A stretch of DNA of 64,000 nt from Hofstenia miamia (Eukaryota; Xenacoelomorpha; Acoela), in assembly GCA_004352715.1 (NCBI GenBank), contig SCFE01000055.1:1764608-1828607 (forward strand), read 5' to 3'. The translations under genes and the position numbers were made by a program. Below the pieces are notes generated by a model. That model had not been told where the DNA came from, made no database searches, and saw nothing but the letters and a program-made list of their open reading frames with translations. Of the stretch, positions 25,716 through 37,999 are shown in pieces; position 1 is the first letter of the stretch; each line of letters opens with the position of its first letter.

Positions 25716-26390
25716 AAATCCGGTTGTCTAACTATCATAAGAAAATTGACGATATAACCGAAGAAGAACCTCAAGAAAACAGCTAGGCAGCTATAGGAAA
25801 ACTTTATTACTCAATAAAACCTTGTTACTTGCGAAAAAACTTTTTGGGTTAGTTGTATCCAAAATACCATCACTGACAACTAAGCATAAAAGAGTTAGAC
25901 AACAATCATTTTTACTGGTAGTCCAAGATGGAATAAGGCATGAATATATATGATGGAGATCTTGCACATTATTGAATACTAATCACATTTTCCGACACGG
26001 AATTTTGATCAAAATATCAATTGCATATCACTGGACAAGATTTTTACTTAAATGCAACCAATCGGTTGACAGTACAGAGTATGAGCGTGTATTGAATGTT
26101 GCCTTAAAAACATATTTAACAAGGTTCATTCTGTATGAAAACGGTGCTCGATGTCACACAAACAAGACTACTAATGATTATTTCAAAAATAAAGGGATAA
26201 AGATTCTTAAAAATTGACCATCCCCATGCCCCATCTGAATATTATAAAGTCGTTGTGGGACATTTCGAAGAATTTTGGAAGATTACAGATGATAAGCTTA
26301 ATGCAATATCTGCTGATCTAATGGCAAAGCTATTCCAATGAACGCCCAATTGTATCCAGTAAGTTATCAGAGCCTAAGGGAGTATCACTA
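25716..26390 (+). pseudogene. Tc1-like transposase, heavily decayed
   Basis: The clearest part is at about 26,125-26,215, reading E-N-G-A-R-C-H-T-N-K-T-T and then G-I-K-I-L. It corresponds to the second catalytic block of Tc1 transposases (normally Q-D-x-A-P-C-H-T), with Asn where the catalytic Asp sits. A frameshift follows; the next block keeps only traces of the S-P-D-L-N-P-I-E-N-L-W region, and the C-terminal A-V-I-x-A-x-G-x-x-T-R-Y end is recognisable as V-I-R-A...T-R-Y around 26,362-26,390 with in-frame stops. The upstream part (25,716-25,960) retains only R-R-T-R and K-H-K-R-type traces of the HTH and first catalytic region. Not functional. Confidence 0.75.
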
Positions 26391-26399
26391 GATATTGAA

Positions 26400-26816
26400 T
26401 TGTTCAGTAATTTAAAAATTATTTGTATCGTTGTGTGGAAATTGTCAGGCTTCCCCTTGTATGCGATTTTTCACACAACACTAACACAACGCAACACCAA
26501 ATCGCTGTTGCGTCACACAAACCCACAACACAAGAAAATTCTAGTCCCACAGGACTCTAGTACACATGTGTTGTCAATGCTACTTTTGAATACTGTGTAC
26601 TTGTCAGAGAATGCTGCTGCATCCCCGTGGATTAGGAGGTATTTAAGACCTTGTTTATTAGAGCCATTGTCTTTTTTGCTTCAACCAAATTATTCTAGAG
26701 TTAACACACAACGACAAACTTGGAAATTGTGCATTTCAAACTTCTTTGCATTTGGGCAAAATACATATTACATTATACTTTGGTCCATGTTTGGTCTTAA
26801 AATTTTGGTCGACTGA
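26400..26816 (+). other. CA-rich segment with an open frame inside the Tc1 element
   Basis: A 138-codon open frame covers this segment. It is rich in CACAACAC-type motifs early on, differs from the flanking AT-rich DNA, and its translation shows no family resemblance. It lies exactly where extra DNA is present between transposase end and right terminus, so it is more likely an inserted repeat than a gene. Confidence 0.4.
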
Positions 26817-28095
26817 AAATGTAGTTTTTACTTACTTGTAACTCACGTAAAAAAAGATTCAAATTTATAGATTTTTTAGTATTCATTAAGATGAATTGGC
26901 ACGTAGAGGTAATACCTTTAAACTTTCATGAAAAATTATAATTGGAATTATATGATTAAAGAGTTTTTATTCTTATTGGTCTAAAACTTTTGGTTGGCGC
27001 ATTAACATTATCTACAATTAAATTTTATAAATTGCTGTCGGATAAAAACTTCTTGCAACTGACATGCTTATACTAAATGAGAATTGCGTTTGGGCTGGCA
27101 TTTCGATTTGATTCATTATTGGGCGATACTTATTCAATATTTTACTTTATTATAAGTATAGGTATCCGCAAATTGTGTACATCTATTTTTTGAATTTATG
27201 AAGCTATCTCCATATCAGACTATTGTTCTGTATATACACGTGCTTGAAAAATTCACGCAACGATAGATTTTGATACATACACGTATACACTCGAACATTT
27301 CAAATGCATTCACGAGAACGAACGATAGGTTCAGTAAAATCAACAAATAAGTTGCAAGACGTTGCGCAATAATAATGTTCAAAAATTTTGAATCAAAATT
27401 GTACCTGCATATACGAACGTTTTATACAATTTCTAACCAATTACATATATATTACGATCCAGTGCAAGAATAGATAAATTTCATTGACAAAAAAATTTAA
27501 GGCTACATCATTTATGCACTATAGCGAATGTATTAACATTCAATTATTGAAAGTGAAGCAAATATCTTACAACAGTTTTAAATGTTTGACAAAACGACAG
27601 TGGTGTACGAAATAAGGACATTTTGAAATGCCCTCCATCAAGTTTTTAAAATTGATAGGGACTGATTAAATCAAAAAAATTGGGTAAAAATTGAAATTTT
27701 ATTAACTAAGTTATTGAAGTGCACCTCTTACCGTCTAATTTTTCAATATTTTGGTCACGTCACTCACTGGATAGCGACTTTTTACTCCAGTCAGAAAATG
27801 CTTTGTAACCACCTGCAACACGATATATTAAAGTAATATATAAATACGCAGATGAATTTGAACTTAGAAATTTGAATTTGTAGTTCAATTGTACCTTGGA
27901 TGTAATTTACTTTCATTGTAATGTAGTGTAGTTAGGTAATATATCAATGCATGGCTTTCAAAAAAATACATAAACTTGTATGCACTTATCATAATGATGA
28001 AAAAAGTATAAAGATATACAAAATTTCATACACTAAATACATATCGAATTATTTCTGCCAAAATTTATGCACGGTAAACGAAAATACTCTGCTCG

Positions 28096-28133
<38 letters not shown>
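28096..28133. repeat. (TA)n microsatellite, interrupted
   Basis: TA repeats with a single C interruption at 28,121. Confidence 0.95.
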
Positions 28134-31100
28134 GTATGGACAAATTACTTAGACCTAATACCATATTTTAGCTATTAAATATAAAGGAAGTATGCTGAAG
28201 TGATAAATATATTCTTCACAACAGTTGTACTGAACTGAAAATAATGTTCGGGGCAAACAAACATTTATTAGAAAATTCTGAAAGAAAATTTATGAACATT
28301 TCTAAACGGGAAACAACAGCTTTTGTGAAGTTTATCCCTGGCTCCTTATTATTGTACTGAAATAAGTCGTACAAGTTATTGGTATAGCTTTTTGATATAC
28401 AAGCTGCTCATAACAGAAAACTCTACTTTAACTACTTCCCATACATTTTCAAAACTATCGCAATTCCAGTTCTGGATCAAATCCTAGACAAGTTTTCCGG
28501 GAAAACACTGACGTTGTTCTCCAGGAATTTAATCGTTGCCCTATTAAATGATTGGATGCATTGTCCTGGAGCAGGATCTAAGTTTTGTACGAGCGCTTTG
28601 GCGCTTCTTTTGTACAAAGATAGCCAAGAAACGAACCGCGAAGGTCTGAATTCAAGTAAATGTGGGGGCTCATCAGTTGGAATCCATTATCCGAAGTCGC
28701 CGATGAAGATTTTTGCACCAAATAAAGCTGGCACAACTGCTTCGACTCCTGGGAAGTTTCCTTGCTTCAACTCACTGAAGCCTATTGTTATTTAAGATTT
28801 CCAGAAATCTGCTTGTTGTATTTAGACATATTACTCTTGGGTCAAATTTAGAGGGTTCACCACTATACTTGGCAGCATTAATTCGCCCTGAAATTCTAAA
28901 AACCAGATGAATCCAATTAACGGAACTTTTTGATGCATTGTCTTTCCTTCATGGAATATCCTGATGTAACTGATTTTCTGATACCTGAGGCGTGCTTGGA
29001 TCCATTAAATACAGTAGTTAAGAAAACAGCAGATGCTTACTTCAGATTAACCACTCCGTTATATGAAATATTTGATATTTATCATTTTCAAATGTTAACA
29101 TAAACATATTTTCACATGCGATCGCTTGAAATTTCATTACTTGAATTTTACAGTTTGCACCGAACGTTATTTGCGTTTCGGGGAAATAACGCAATTTTGC
29201 AAACGCTTAAAATTATTATTACTTACAAAATATGCTAGTTAAAATGAACAGCTTTTAGAAAATATGGGAAATTTTCGTTAATATATTAATCACACGCAAA
29301 TATTTATGACACGTCACTTGAAAACTAGAAAAAATGTGTGGTCACTGCTACATAGAGCCGGGATGCAGGCCTCAAATTAATTTAGAAATTTAGGAATAGT
29401 TATTTAAGAGTAAATTGAAAATAACTCCGCAAATTACAATAACCATTGATTTTAAACTAAAAATTTTTTGAACTGCTGCAGTCGATTGATGTTCTCCAAT
29501 TTACACTAGGATTATGAAATCATTTCGTATTAATAGGTTTCTTAAATTAATGAGTGTATTAGCCACATTTTAATCTAATATTAAAATTTCTCATTCCCCA
29601 TGCTAATTTTCCCATCCAATGCACTGTTCTAATTTTCCGCTTTGTTTATCCATTTTATTAGTGATTAATCTAATTTTACATACAAAGCAAACGCGCAGAA
29701 ATCTGATATATAGACAAATATTTTCAAACAGTAATTTCATACCCCCAGGTGTTCAGGTTACGGCATAAGATATGAAAGCATGCAGATTAAACTAGATTTT
29801 TCGTGCAGAAAGGAATACCATTTTTACAATATATGTAAAGAGATTAGTAAACGAAGATCCACAAAGCATAAATTCCATCATCTAAAAACAGACGATTTCA
29901 TTGATTGTATTAAAATGAAAACGAAATTGTATGCAGTCTCATGCAAAAAAAATTTATTGTTAAATAGCTATAACAAACGAAATTTTGGCCAAATGGGCCA
30001 TATCTGTTTTTATTTTCAAAATATTTTTTGCTTTTATGATTTATTTGCCATGGTAGGATTCCATAATTATCAAAGAACATGTATATTTATCGAATCAACT
30101 CACAAAATGCCTTTTTAGTTCTAAGGGACCACTCAATATCATTGGATACACTGGTCCCAGTTCCATGGGACTTGGATCTGGGATTAAATATTTTATTGGG
30201 AGTGGTACTGACATGGATCTGGGACCATAAATGAAGCAAATGGTATCATGGGTTTCAGAATAATATTCATAATTTTGTCAATTTTGATCAAAGTATAAAG
30301 TATGGCATTGCAGTATACACATTATCTAGCCAGAAAATTACATACCGTACATTCCAACCCAAATGAAGATGTGGGATTAAGTGATAACTGGAATATTTAC
30401 CAATTCAAGAAAAGCTACTTCAAAGTAATGCTCTTTGTTTCCACACAATTTCCAACATTTTCCTGTTAAATTTCTAATGCATGAAGTTCATCTTGTAATA
30501 ACAAAGAAAACCTAATTTTCTACTTTTCAGGTATGTATATTTTTATTTGGTATTTGCAATCTACAACTTAATTGGAAAGCTATGCAACCTACCATTTGTT
30601 TATACTCAAAAGAAACTATTAACAAAAGAAACGGAAAAATTATTCAATTGCATTAATGAGGGCATACTTTGAAACACTAAATATTTACATTTTATTGATT
30701 TTTAGATGTGTTACTAATATTAGTATTAAGATATTGGGAAGTGCTTACATTACATGTGCATCATAAATAGGTAATATGTAAGGGCATAAAACAATTTTCA
30801 CATGTAGATTGCATAACAACGAACATAGTGGGTTTCAACAGGAATATTCAATTGTTTGAGACTGGCAGCTGGGCAACTACAAATTAAAAAACTTGGACCA
30901 TGTATTTCAGAAATTTATGACTACGTTTTACTAATTTGAAGAAATAGAAGCAATACCTTGGAATCAAATCGGATCAAAGAACTATGGACAGAATATTTAA
31001 TGAGACTGAGAATGGGCTAGGACTGGAACAAATCTAAAACCACTTTGTTGTACAGGCACTAAGCCTTAGAATGTTTATGTCAATGATAAAATCGTGTCAA

Positions 31101-31478
31101 CCATTTCTAGGCATTAGAAATTTCCTAAAAATTGTTCTGCTATGTAGCTAGTTTACTAAAATTGTTGAGTGTGCAGGTTGTAATTCATTTCAAAAACTAA
31201 TGTACCAGAATTAACAAAATTAATACGTATTTATACTGATTAAAAGCATGAATCCTTATGGGTTGGTCATATATTTAAAGAAGACTAAACTTCACCTGAA
31301 AGATAATCATATATTTTTGAATTTGTGTTCAACCTACTCCAATTTTTGAATTATGCACTTTTTAGGGGTATTGTCTAAATGCATGCATGACATCTATGTA
31401 GTTTGTGTATGTTCACAAACGACATATTATTAAAAGTTTTTTGTTTATCAACTAATGCTCATAGATTGCAGTACAAAT

Positions 31479-31501
31479 TATATATATATATATATATATA
31501 A
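31479..31501. repeat. (TA)n microsatellite
   Basis: About 11 TA units; they form the start of a 116-codon frame to the right that has no family resemblance. Confidence 0.93.
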
Positions 31502-33059
31502 CAGTGAAAAAACACTATTTAACCCATATCCGGGGCGGCGGGATCCCCAGACACCCTTTATGGACAGGATGGGAAAACTACCCTCTGTATTATCTTCCGA
31601 AATAACGGTGCAAAATTATAATATTGGGTATGCGAGTAGTCTACGATGTGTAATTTTCATTTCTGGCACAAAATTCATATGTCCCTGTCGTCATGTCAGG
31701 AGTTTTTTGGAAATGGAAGAGAAGTTGCATTATTTGTTAATGTTGTCATCCACCTGGTGGTGTTTCTATGAATTTATTGCACAGAAACAGGCCGAAATTA
31801 CTTGAAACCATTAAAATTTTAGCTACCCCCAAAAAACTTGTAGGTATTTCTAGTACCTAAATTCTTGTATATTTTGAATTTGATAAAAGGGTTTATGAGG
31901 TTTCCAAACATATAGCATAGTGTTTTGCAAGCGGCCCGATGGCCACCAGTTGCCCAACCATACATTCTCGGGTTGAGCAGACATGGATACAATATATTGT
32001 CCCAGAAACTTATCTGACTAATTGTGTTTTGCATATGGTTCTTCTAAAGTTTTCTTTTAAATATATTTGCGTTTGATTACAAATGTAAGAATTTGGAAAA
32101 TTTTTTGTCTAATGTCATTTTTGAAAGTTCCATTTATTTTCTAAAGCCTTGTTAGAAATCAGACTCAATTTGGGTCACTCGTGTGTATTTACTTGAATAG
32201 GGAGAGTTGGACAGCGGGCGGACACCAGAACACAATATTTTCTCTGTCCTCAAAACACAACTACAGCATTGTTTAGACAGACATCTGAGAGAACCATAAA
32301 ATGCTGATGACGTTAGTAAAAATATGAAAGAAAAAACTAATAGTGAAACTCCGTGTTACAAACAACAAGCAGAAAAACATTTGTATGATATAACATTTCA
32401 TATTTTCAGCAGACATAGAATGGGTGTGACTCAATGTTTCACTTAAATACAATTTCCGTCACGTAGCTGTGGCATAATTTTCCTATTTGCAGAACTACCC
32501 TCTAGAATTTTTTAGAAATTTGCGTAAAAAAAAAGTAAGAAAATTGGGGTTATGAAAAAATTAGAGGGTTGAGTGGTTCTACACCCCCCTGAATGGGATT
32601 AAAACTGTTGAAGTACTTCTTTCAACTTTGGTAACTATTTTCTTAAATTGGATTTCAGTCGATGCAGGGCCTACTACATAATTTAGTAGGACCTGACCGG
32701 TGAAACATTTAAGAAGTCCATCCATTAAATGATAAGAAATCCAGCTCACTTTTTAAATTGAGAAATGATTGTTACATTCAAAAATCAAAATTGAGTGGAT
32801 ATAATTGGTCATGGCCACGTAACTTTCGAATTCTTCCTAGTTGTGAAATACTTTGTTGAATAACTTTTTATAAAAATGTATCCATATAATATATAATTAA
32901 ACAATTTTTCTACGAATTTGGCAAATATTCTTAAAAATGGAAGACACATGGGTACCTCTGATAACCTATTTTGCTTTCTGCATTATCTTAATACTGAAAA
33001 TTGGGTAAATGTTATTTAACTTAGCATCATTTCTCGGCATTTCTTTAAATCTTGTTAAA

Positions 33060-33350
33060 ATTGTTCTTCTAATTGAATGTTAACAAGAAAGTACAATAGA
33101 GCACCGTGGCAAACTACAATTTTCCAACATATTCAATTAATGTTAATGAGTTTAACTGTAATCTCATGTGCAAATTGGAAATAGTAATTACTATATAAAT
33201 AAGTTGTATTTTAGTGGTGGTTATTGAACTTTGAAAGCAAACACCACTACATTTAAGGAGAAAGTTCAATTATGCATATTAACACATATCCATTGTTATC
33301 CGGCATGGGTAACAGAAGTACTTGGCCTCTCGTGGGAAATATGAGGTAGA
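33060..33350. other. Possible conserved non-coding stretch
   Basis: Complex, non-repetitive sequence with TTAATGTTAATGAG, AATTACT and a TATGCATATTAA string (about 33,271-33,282) that looks like overlapping POU/homeodomain half-sites. Suggestive only. Confidence 0.22.
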
Positions 33351-33405
33351 GTGTTAATTGAATAAACAAATCTTTGCTAAAATTGTGAATAAAATAATTG
33401 AATGT

Positions 33406-33430
33406 AATATATATATATATATATACATAT
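33406..33430. repeat. (TA)n microsatellite, interrupted
   Basis: Short TA tract with one C near its right end. Confidence 0.92.
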
Positions 33431-34795
33431 TCTAAGGATTAGAAAGAAAGGGATATTCATTCGAAAATTCATTGAATGCTGTTACTGGAAAAAATCCTTG
33501 CTACACCCACTTTTATACAGGTACGTATTCTACAAAAAACTTATCTCTGTTAAAAAAAACATATATATATAAATGCGTTAAAAGGGCTTGCTTATGACTT
33601 AGTGCGAATAGTCGACTTTCTTTAAGTTGGTCAATTAAGTATACGTAATCAAACATTTCTCGAAATTTTTTGGTTTGGAATTTCTTTATAAACTACTAGT
33701 TAGTTTAGTAGTCTGTGACCATATGTACAGAAACATTATATAGTCAAGCTAGTTTCCTTTCAATGTTTTACGATTAGTTTTAGTGGTGAAGACCAAGTAA
33801 GTGTTAGTTGCAATCAACACTTCGCTATTCAGTAGTTGCTTGAAGAATGTGAAGGGGCACGGTTCGACAACTATTATCAAAAATAATCTTAGGATTTATA
33901 ACTTCCCAAACTTGACACTACTGGAAGGTTAAATGTAGGTACTGAGCGAGACTTGAGCAGACGAAAACACTAATCTGCTAAAATCTACTAGTGAAAGTTC
34001 TCAAGAAGCAAACAGCAATCATAGTCATAAGAATAATGATGTTGAGATAATCGCTGTCTAAAAAGTTGCAGCTTAATGTCCATATTGCTTTGACTATTTG
34101 TTGTATTTAACTCGCTGCTGCAGGTTCTGCTAATTATGGATTCATATATACATGCATTTATGATTATTCTTAGAAATGTTATTAAATAAAAAAATATTAT
34201 TAAGAACAGCATTAACAAAAAATAAAAGATCGACATTTTTGCAATGAAGAAATCCATGCCAGCCCCATTCTTGACACACTAGATCCCATCAAAATGGTTT
34301 TCATATGCCTTAGAAAAAACTCTTTTTACCTATTGACAGTGAAGAATATATTTAATCCATTAATCGCGAAAGAGTTTTGTATGAAGCACTGATGTCTTGT
34401 TATTCGTAAATTGTAATACTTGATGAAAAAATATAAGAATCTATAGTTGCCATTCGGAAAAAGTTGTCGATTATCGAACATTAAACTCCTATATACCCTT
34501 TAATATATTAATTAAGCATGGAAATTCTGAAATCTGTAAATCATAAAAAATAATTGATGTTTAAACGTACTTATTTATGCATTCCCTTCAACGTTGAACA
34601 GATATGAGATCTGTCCATTCAAAGAAATAAGTTCTTCTGGTTCTACCAGGTTTGGCTGAATTATATTAGATTTAAGCTCAAAATTTCGCCATTTTGCAAT
34701 TTGATGCCCTATGGATAGAAAGTGAGTAAGTCATTGAGAATCGCAAAGACATGATTTCTTTTCTCTGCCACCGAGCTTCAAGAAATCTTTAATGT
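33431..34795. other. Non-coding stretch
   Basis: No gene or repeat recognised; a minus-strand frame at 33,988-34,257 is hydrophobic and AT-driven. Confidence 0.45.
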
Positions 34796-34799
34796 CTTT

Positions 34800-34941
34800 C
34801 TTCTTTGCTCAGTCTTTTTCCAACTTCGCCTACTCTTCCATCTGCTCCTACTTTATCTCCTCTGACTGTCCTCGCTGCCGTAAAACTTGACTTGTTTTTA
34901 TATTTTTGTAGTGTTTGCCTTCAGAGGCTAAATAAAGTCAT

Positions 34942-35005
<64 letters not shown>
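34800..35005 (+). mobile_element. 3' end of a non-LTR retrotransposon with (ATT)n tail
   Basis: A pyrimidine-rich, less AT-rich segment passes into TTCAGAGGCTAAATAAAGTC and then directly into about 20 ATT units. Ending in a GAGGCTAAATAAA-type 3' UTR followed by a short tandem tail is typical of LINE families in arthropods and other invertebrates. No reverse-transcriptase motif is left, so the copy is strongly 5'-truncated. The left limit is uncertain; an ordinary polyadenylated retrocopy is the alternative. Confidence 0.55.
34944..35005. repeat. (ATT)n microsatellite
   Basis: Uninterrupted trinucleotide tract, best read as the expanded tail of the LINE fragment on its left. Confidence 0.95.
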
Positions 35006-36029
35006 GTGTAAAATTATGTGAGAATCAAAACTCGAGGAAATTTACTTAAGCAAAGAAAACAGCTGAGATCGGTTATAATTTATTCTAAAACCTGCTAAGG
35101 AAGGTTAGCCCAGTCGACCTTTTAATCACTGACTTCATTGACATTAAATCATTTCACTATCCAGCTTTGAAAATTGTACAGATTTGGTGCATAATTTTCC
35201 AAGTAGCCACAATAAAAAAATTAGAAAATATTGTAGTTATAAGAGACTTTGAAGGACAATGTAACTTGCTTAATACATGCTGCTGTAATGGACATTCTGT
35301 AATATAGATGTATGCCTAACTCAAAATCGATTTATGTTACAGAGTGATCCATTTTGGTAATGTGTTGACAATATAATAAATATTATGGTTTGAATGAAAA
35401 TGTTTTAAATTTGAAATTCAAATTAACTATTTTACAATTGAAATATTTTAACACATAAATATATATATATATATATATATATATTCTACGTAAAGAACTT
35501 TAGATTTCAATGTCATTTTCCCATATTAGGTTAGATTTTAACATCTATGCACACGTACCCGAGCTTTCTTTCAAACATATTTTGTATCTTTTTGCCCAGG
35601 CTTGTTCTAAATATCGTATAATATAATCTAAATTTATTGCTTAGAGCTCTACACTTTTTTTTACCCTCTTCCTCTTAATTTTTTAGTTGGACCTCCCTTA
35701 TCCCCCGCAAAAAATCACAAATAAAATAGTAGGGGAATTGTTAATTTTAAAGATACATTAAATGATATGCTTTATTTACGTACATCAGTAAATATTTATA
35801 ATATATCTTTTTTAATATAAATGAGTAATTAAATAAAAATTGACGATTTTTACTTTTAGTATTCAAAAATAGTGCAAATTTCTGTAGAACTTCCATTTTG
35901 AGTAATGAAAACCGTTCTGAATTTGAATTGTCTTATGCACCCCATAATGACACCGTGGACACCCAATTCGCTATTTTTTGTGAGCGAAGAACCACTGCTC
36001 TGCACTGTACAAGAAAAAGGGTTTGCAAT
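35006..36029. other. Non-coding stretch
   Basis: Only a (TA)n tract at 35,458-35,484 was recognised. Confidence 0.55.
35458..35484. repeat. (TA)n microsatellite
   Basis: About 13 TA units. Confidence 0.94.
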
Positions 36030-36460
36030 TGCTTGCTGAAATTGATAGCTAAGATGAACTTATAATATTCTTGCCAATTTTAATTACTTTGCATTCATTA
36101 ACCTATGGAGAAACCTATGTCAGTGATTTCATTTTGCAAACATCTTTACCATTCACATGCAAGCAGCAATTTGTGTTTATTGAATTTGGGAATTGCGTTG
36201 TAAGCGGATTTAATTTAATGAGGTAGTAGTAATTAATTTTAATTAATTAGAGCACATCTCTGTTTGAAGTTGGCAGTAAACTTTAAATTGGTAGTAAATA
36301 ATTTATATGAAACGCCTACGCAACTGATGGGATGAATTTTAAATTTCCCTCTTCTCGCAATTATTATGTCAATTATCTTCTGCCAACTATATCTTAATAT
36401 TTAACAGTTACTCAATTGTTAGGGAAATTTCAATTGCCGCAAGTCCACACGTTGGAGCTG
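36030..36460. other. Possible conserved non-coding stretch
   Basis: Non-repetitive sequence with a dense AATTAATTTTAATTAATTAG cluster (near 36,231) and several other TAAT cores, no open frame, and a smoother base composition than the transposon-rich parts. Could be an enhancer-like element; unproven. Confidence 0.25.
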
Positions 36461-36905
36461 ATTGACTTAATATCCTATACATGTATGTGTACATATAGAA
36501 CTATATTTATCAGCTCTATTATGGAAATCCCAATTGGTGGTGGGTGTACGGGTGCCCATAGTTCAATTTATTGATTTCTGAAATACATTTTTAAAGTACT
36601 TTTCAATTATTAAGTATGACTGATTAATATATTTTGCATATGTTTGTAGGATATGAAGATGACTGCTTATTTTGTGTTTTATTAACCAGAAAAAATTTAA
36701 AAGATTCCTGAGCAGGTCAAGATTTCATACTAAATATTTGGTGCATTCTACTTTGTTGTCAACTTACCACATTCTGTGGCTTATTAAAGCCCTTAAACTC
36801 TATTGTTTAATTTTTTTTCTTTCTTCATCTTTCTCTGGTTTTTATTAAATATTTACATCTGCATTAGGAAAAACGCACAGACATTAAATCCATTGTCACT
36901 ATTCA

Positions 36906-37159
36906 TTAACTTGGTGATGGAAAAACAAAAGCAGTCTCATTAAATGCTTCAACTACACGACAATTTCCAAGGTGAATGTGTGAATTAGATTCAAAAACAG
37001 ACTTATTTGTACTAATTATAGTTACTCCTGACAATATTAAATAAAAACGTTCCTTGTTGTACAGCAGAAGAGAAACTATATTGAAGGGTATTGAACTCAT
37101 TAATGTTTGATTAACTTCATCATGGATGTAATAATTACATGTACTGTATATTGGTGCTT
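36906..37159 (-). other. Candidate exon, unidentified gene (minus strand)
   Basis: On the minus strand, an AG acceptor after a fair pyrimidine context (ATGCT|AG, then AAGCACC) opens a frame of about 84 codons to TAA (36,906-36,908). The translation alternates hydrophobic strands with polar loops (S-L-L-L-Y-N, G-V-T-I-I-S-T-N, V-V-E-A-F-N-E-T) and has Cys pairs and N-x-S/T sites, like an extracellular beta-sandwich. It faintly recalls the GAIN subdomain of adhesion GPCRs or an IPT fold; neither is established. A weak donor (CCAA|GTTAAT) overlaps the stop. Confidence 0.3.
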
Positions 37160-37436
37160 CTAGCATTTTATGATAGAAACTTTAATTAAGCCAAAGAGGT
37201 CCCAATTACCAGATCTGAAACCATTAACTTGTTGATATACTTGAATTAGCGTGCACTGTAATCTTGTACAGATCTATTAAGTTCTACCTACCAGGTTGCT
37301 TAAAGTGCTATGTTTACATTTTTGTGGTATTGAAACTCAATATTAGTAAAAAAAAGATATGTACAAGTATTTTCAATAATAATTCACATTCTTCAAACTA
37401 AAAAACCCGATTTCTATATTTCAGGATTGCTTGTCA

Positions 37437-37450
37437 TAATAATAATAATA

Positions 37451-37520
<70 letters not shown>

Positions 37521-37521
37521 T
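37437..37521. repeat. (AAT)n microsatellite
   Basis: About 28 AAT units with one slipped unit near 37,450. No LINE-like 3' end was seen next to it on either strand. Confidence 0.95.
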
Positions 37522-37793
37522 TGTAGTTTTTCTAAGTTGAAAAATTCACTTTTCCTATAATTAGACACCCGGTTTTTAATTAAAATATTATTTAACATAA
37601 CAATACTTCAAGCATAGAGTCTTGGAATCCTAGAACGCATTGGTTCATGATCTTCTAAAATATCGTTAACAAAGAAACTTGAAACATTATAATCTTTGAG
37701 CAGAATAGCCATTACCTCATTGTAGATAAACTTAAATGTTATTAATAGTTTTCAGAAACAATTTTTATGATTACTTCAAAATGAAATGTTTAG

Positions 37794-37968
37794 GTTGGGC
37801 GACAAAGGCATCGGAATTTATGAGGCCCGCACAATTGCTTTAAGCACTATAGAATTCCAAACCAATTTATTACCTATAGTAGGCTGTAAGTTGCCCACCA
37901 AAGAATCTAAAATTATTTTACAGTGTTTGCGTTATTTCATTAAAGCCAAGATAAAAGAATTAAGGAAA
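37794..37968 (+). other. Candidate internal exon, unidentified gene (plus strand)
   Basis: Bordered by an acceptor (GAAATGTTTAG|G) and a near-perfect donor (GGAAA|GTAAGT). The frame between is open for 58 codons; the first base completes a split codon and the exon ends in phase 0. The translation looks protein-like rather than AT-driven: G-D-K-G-I-G-I-Y-E-A-R, then L-P-I-V-G-C-K-L-P-T-K-E, then a helical, lysine-rich end (Y-F-I-K-A-K-I-K-E-L-R-K). I do not recognise the family. No transposon signature is near. It may belong with the frames at 48,573, 59,886 and 63,153. Confidence 0.45.
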
Positions 37969-37999
37969 GTAAGTAACACATCAATTAGTGAAAGTGTTA

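Larger units (their letters stand above)
25252..27000 (+). mobile_element. Decayed Tc1-like element with a probable insert
   Basis: The left end carries GATCAAAAGTTTGAGATCAA (from 25,253). The reverse complement of the right end reads CCAACCAAAAGTTTTAGACC (26,978-26,997). Both continue with a similar AAT-x-A-x-x-ATAAAAA segment, the classical Tc1 terminal style. A transposase pseudogene lies inside (25,716-26,390). Between its end and the right terminus are about 600 bp, more than usual. A second terminal-repeat-like string, TTGGTCTTAAAATTTTGG, sits at 26,791-26,808, so the right side is either an inner direct repeat (IR/DR type) or a nested insertion. No clean TA duplication could be fixed because the outermost bases have decayed. 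Confidence 0.7.
27001..33059. other. Long non-coding stretch with scattered repeats
   Basis: TA tracts at 28,096-28,133 and 31,479-31,501. Segment 28,440-28,800 is less AT-rich with an open frame on each strand but no assignable family. Segment 30,120-30,240 carries GGTCCCAG/CTGGGACC-type motifs and may be a small repeat. A 112-codon frame at 29,780-30,118 has no recognisable domain. Confidence 0.45.

Noticed and set aside
26400-26816. 138-codon plus-strand frame
   Set aside because: Lies inside a Tc1 element where DNA appears inserted, begins in CA-rich simple sequence and shows no domain; not supported as a gene.
28514-28795. Possible Harbinger-type or other transposase on either strand
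   Set aside because: Composition is coding-like, but no catalytic or family motif could be aligned with confidence.
29780-30118. 112-codon plus-strand frame
   Set aside because: Lysine/phenylalanine/isoleucine-rich translation with no motif, splice border or neighbour support. A frame of this length is not exceptional in 64 kb searched on six frames.
31455-31805. 116-codon plus-strand frame starting in (TA)n
   Set aside because: The first part translates the microsatellite; the rest has no recognisable domain on either strand.
34944-37521. (ATT)n at 34,944 and (AAT)n at 37,437 as the two ends of one element
   Set aside because: Only the first has a LINE-like 3' end beside it. No matching termini or target duplication connects them.
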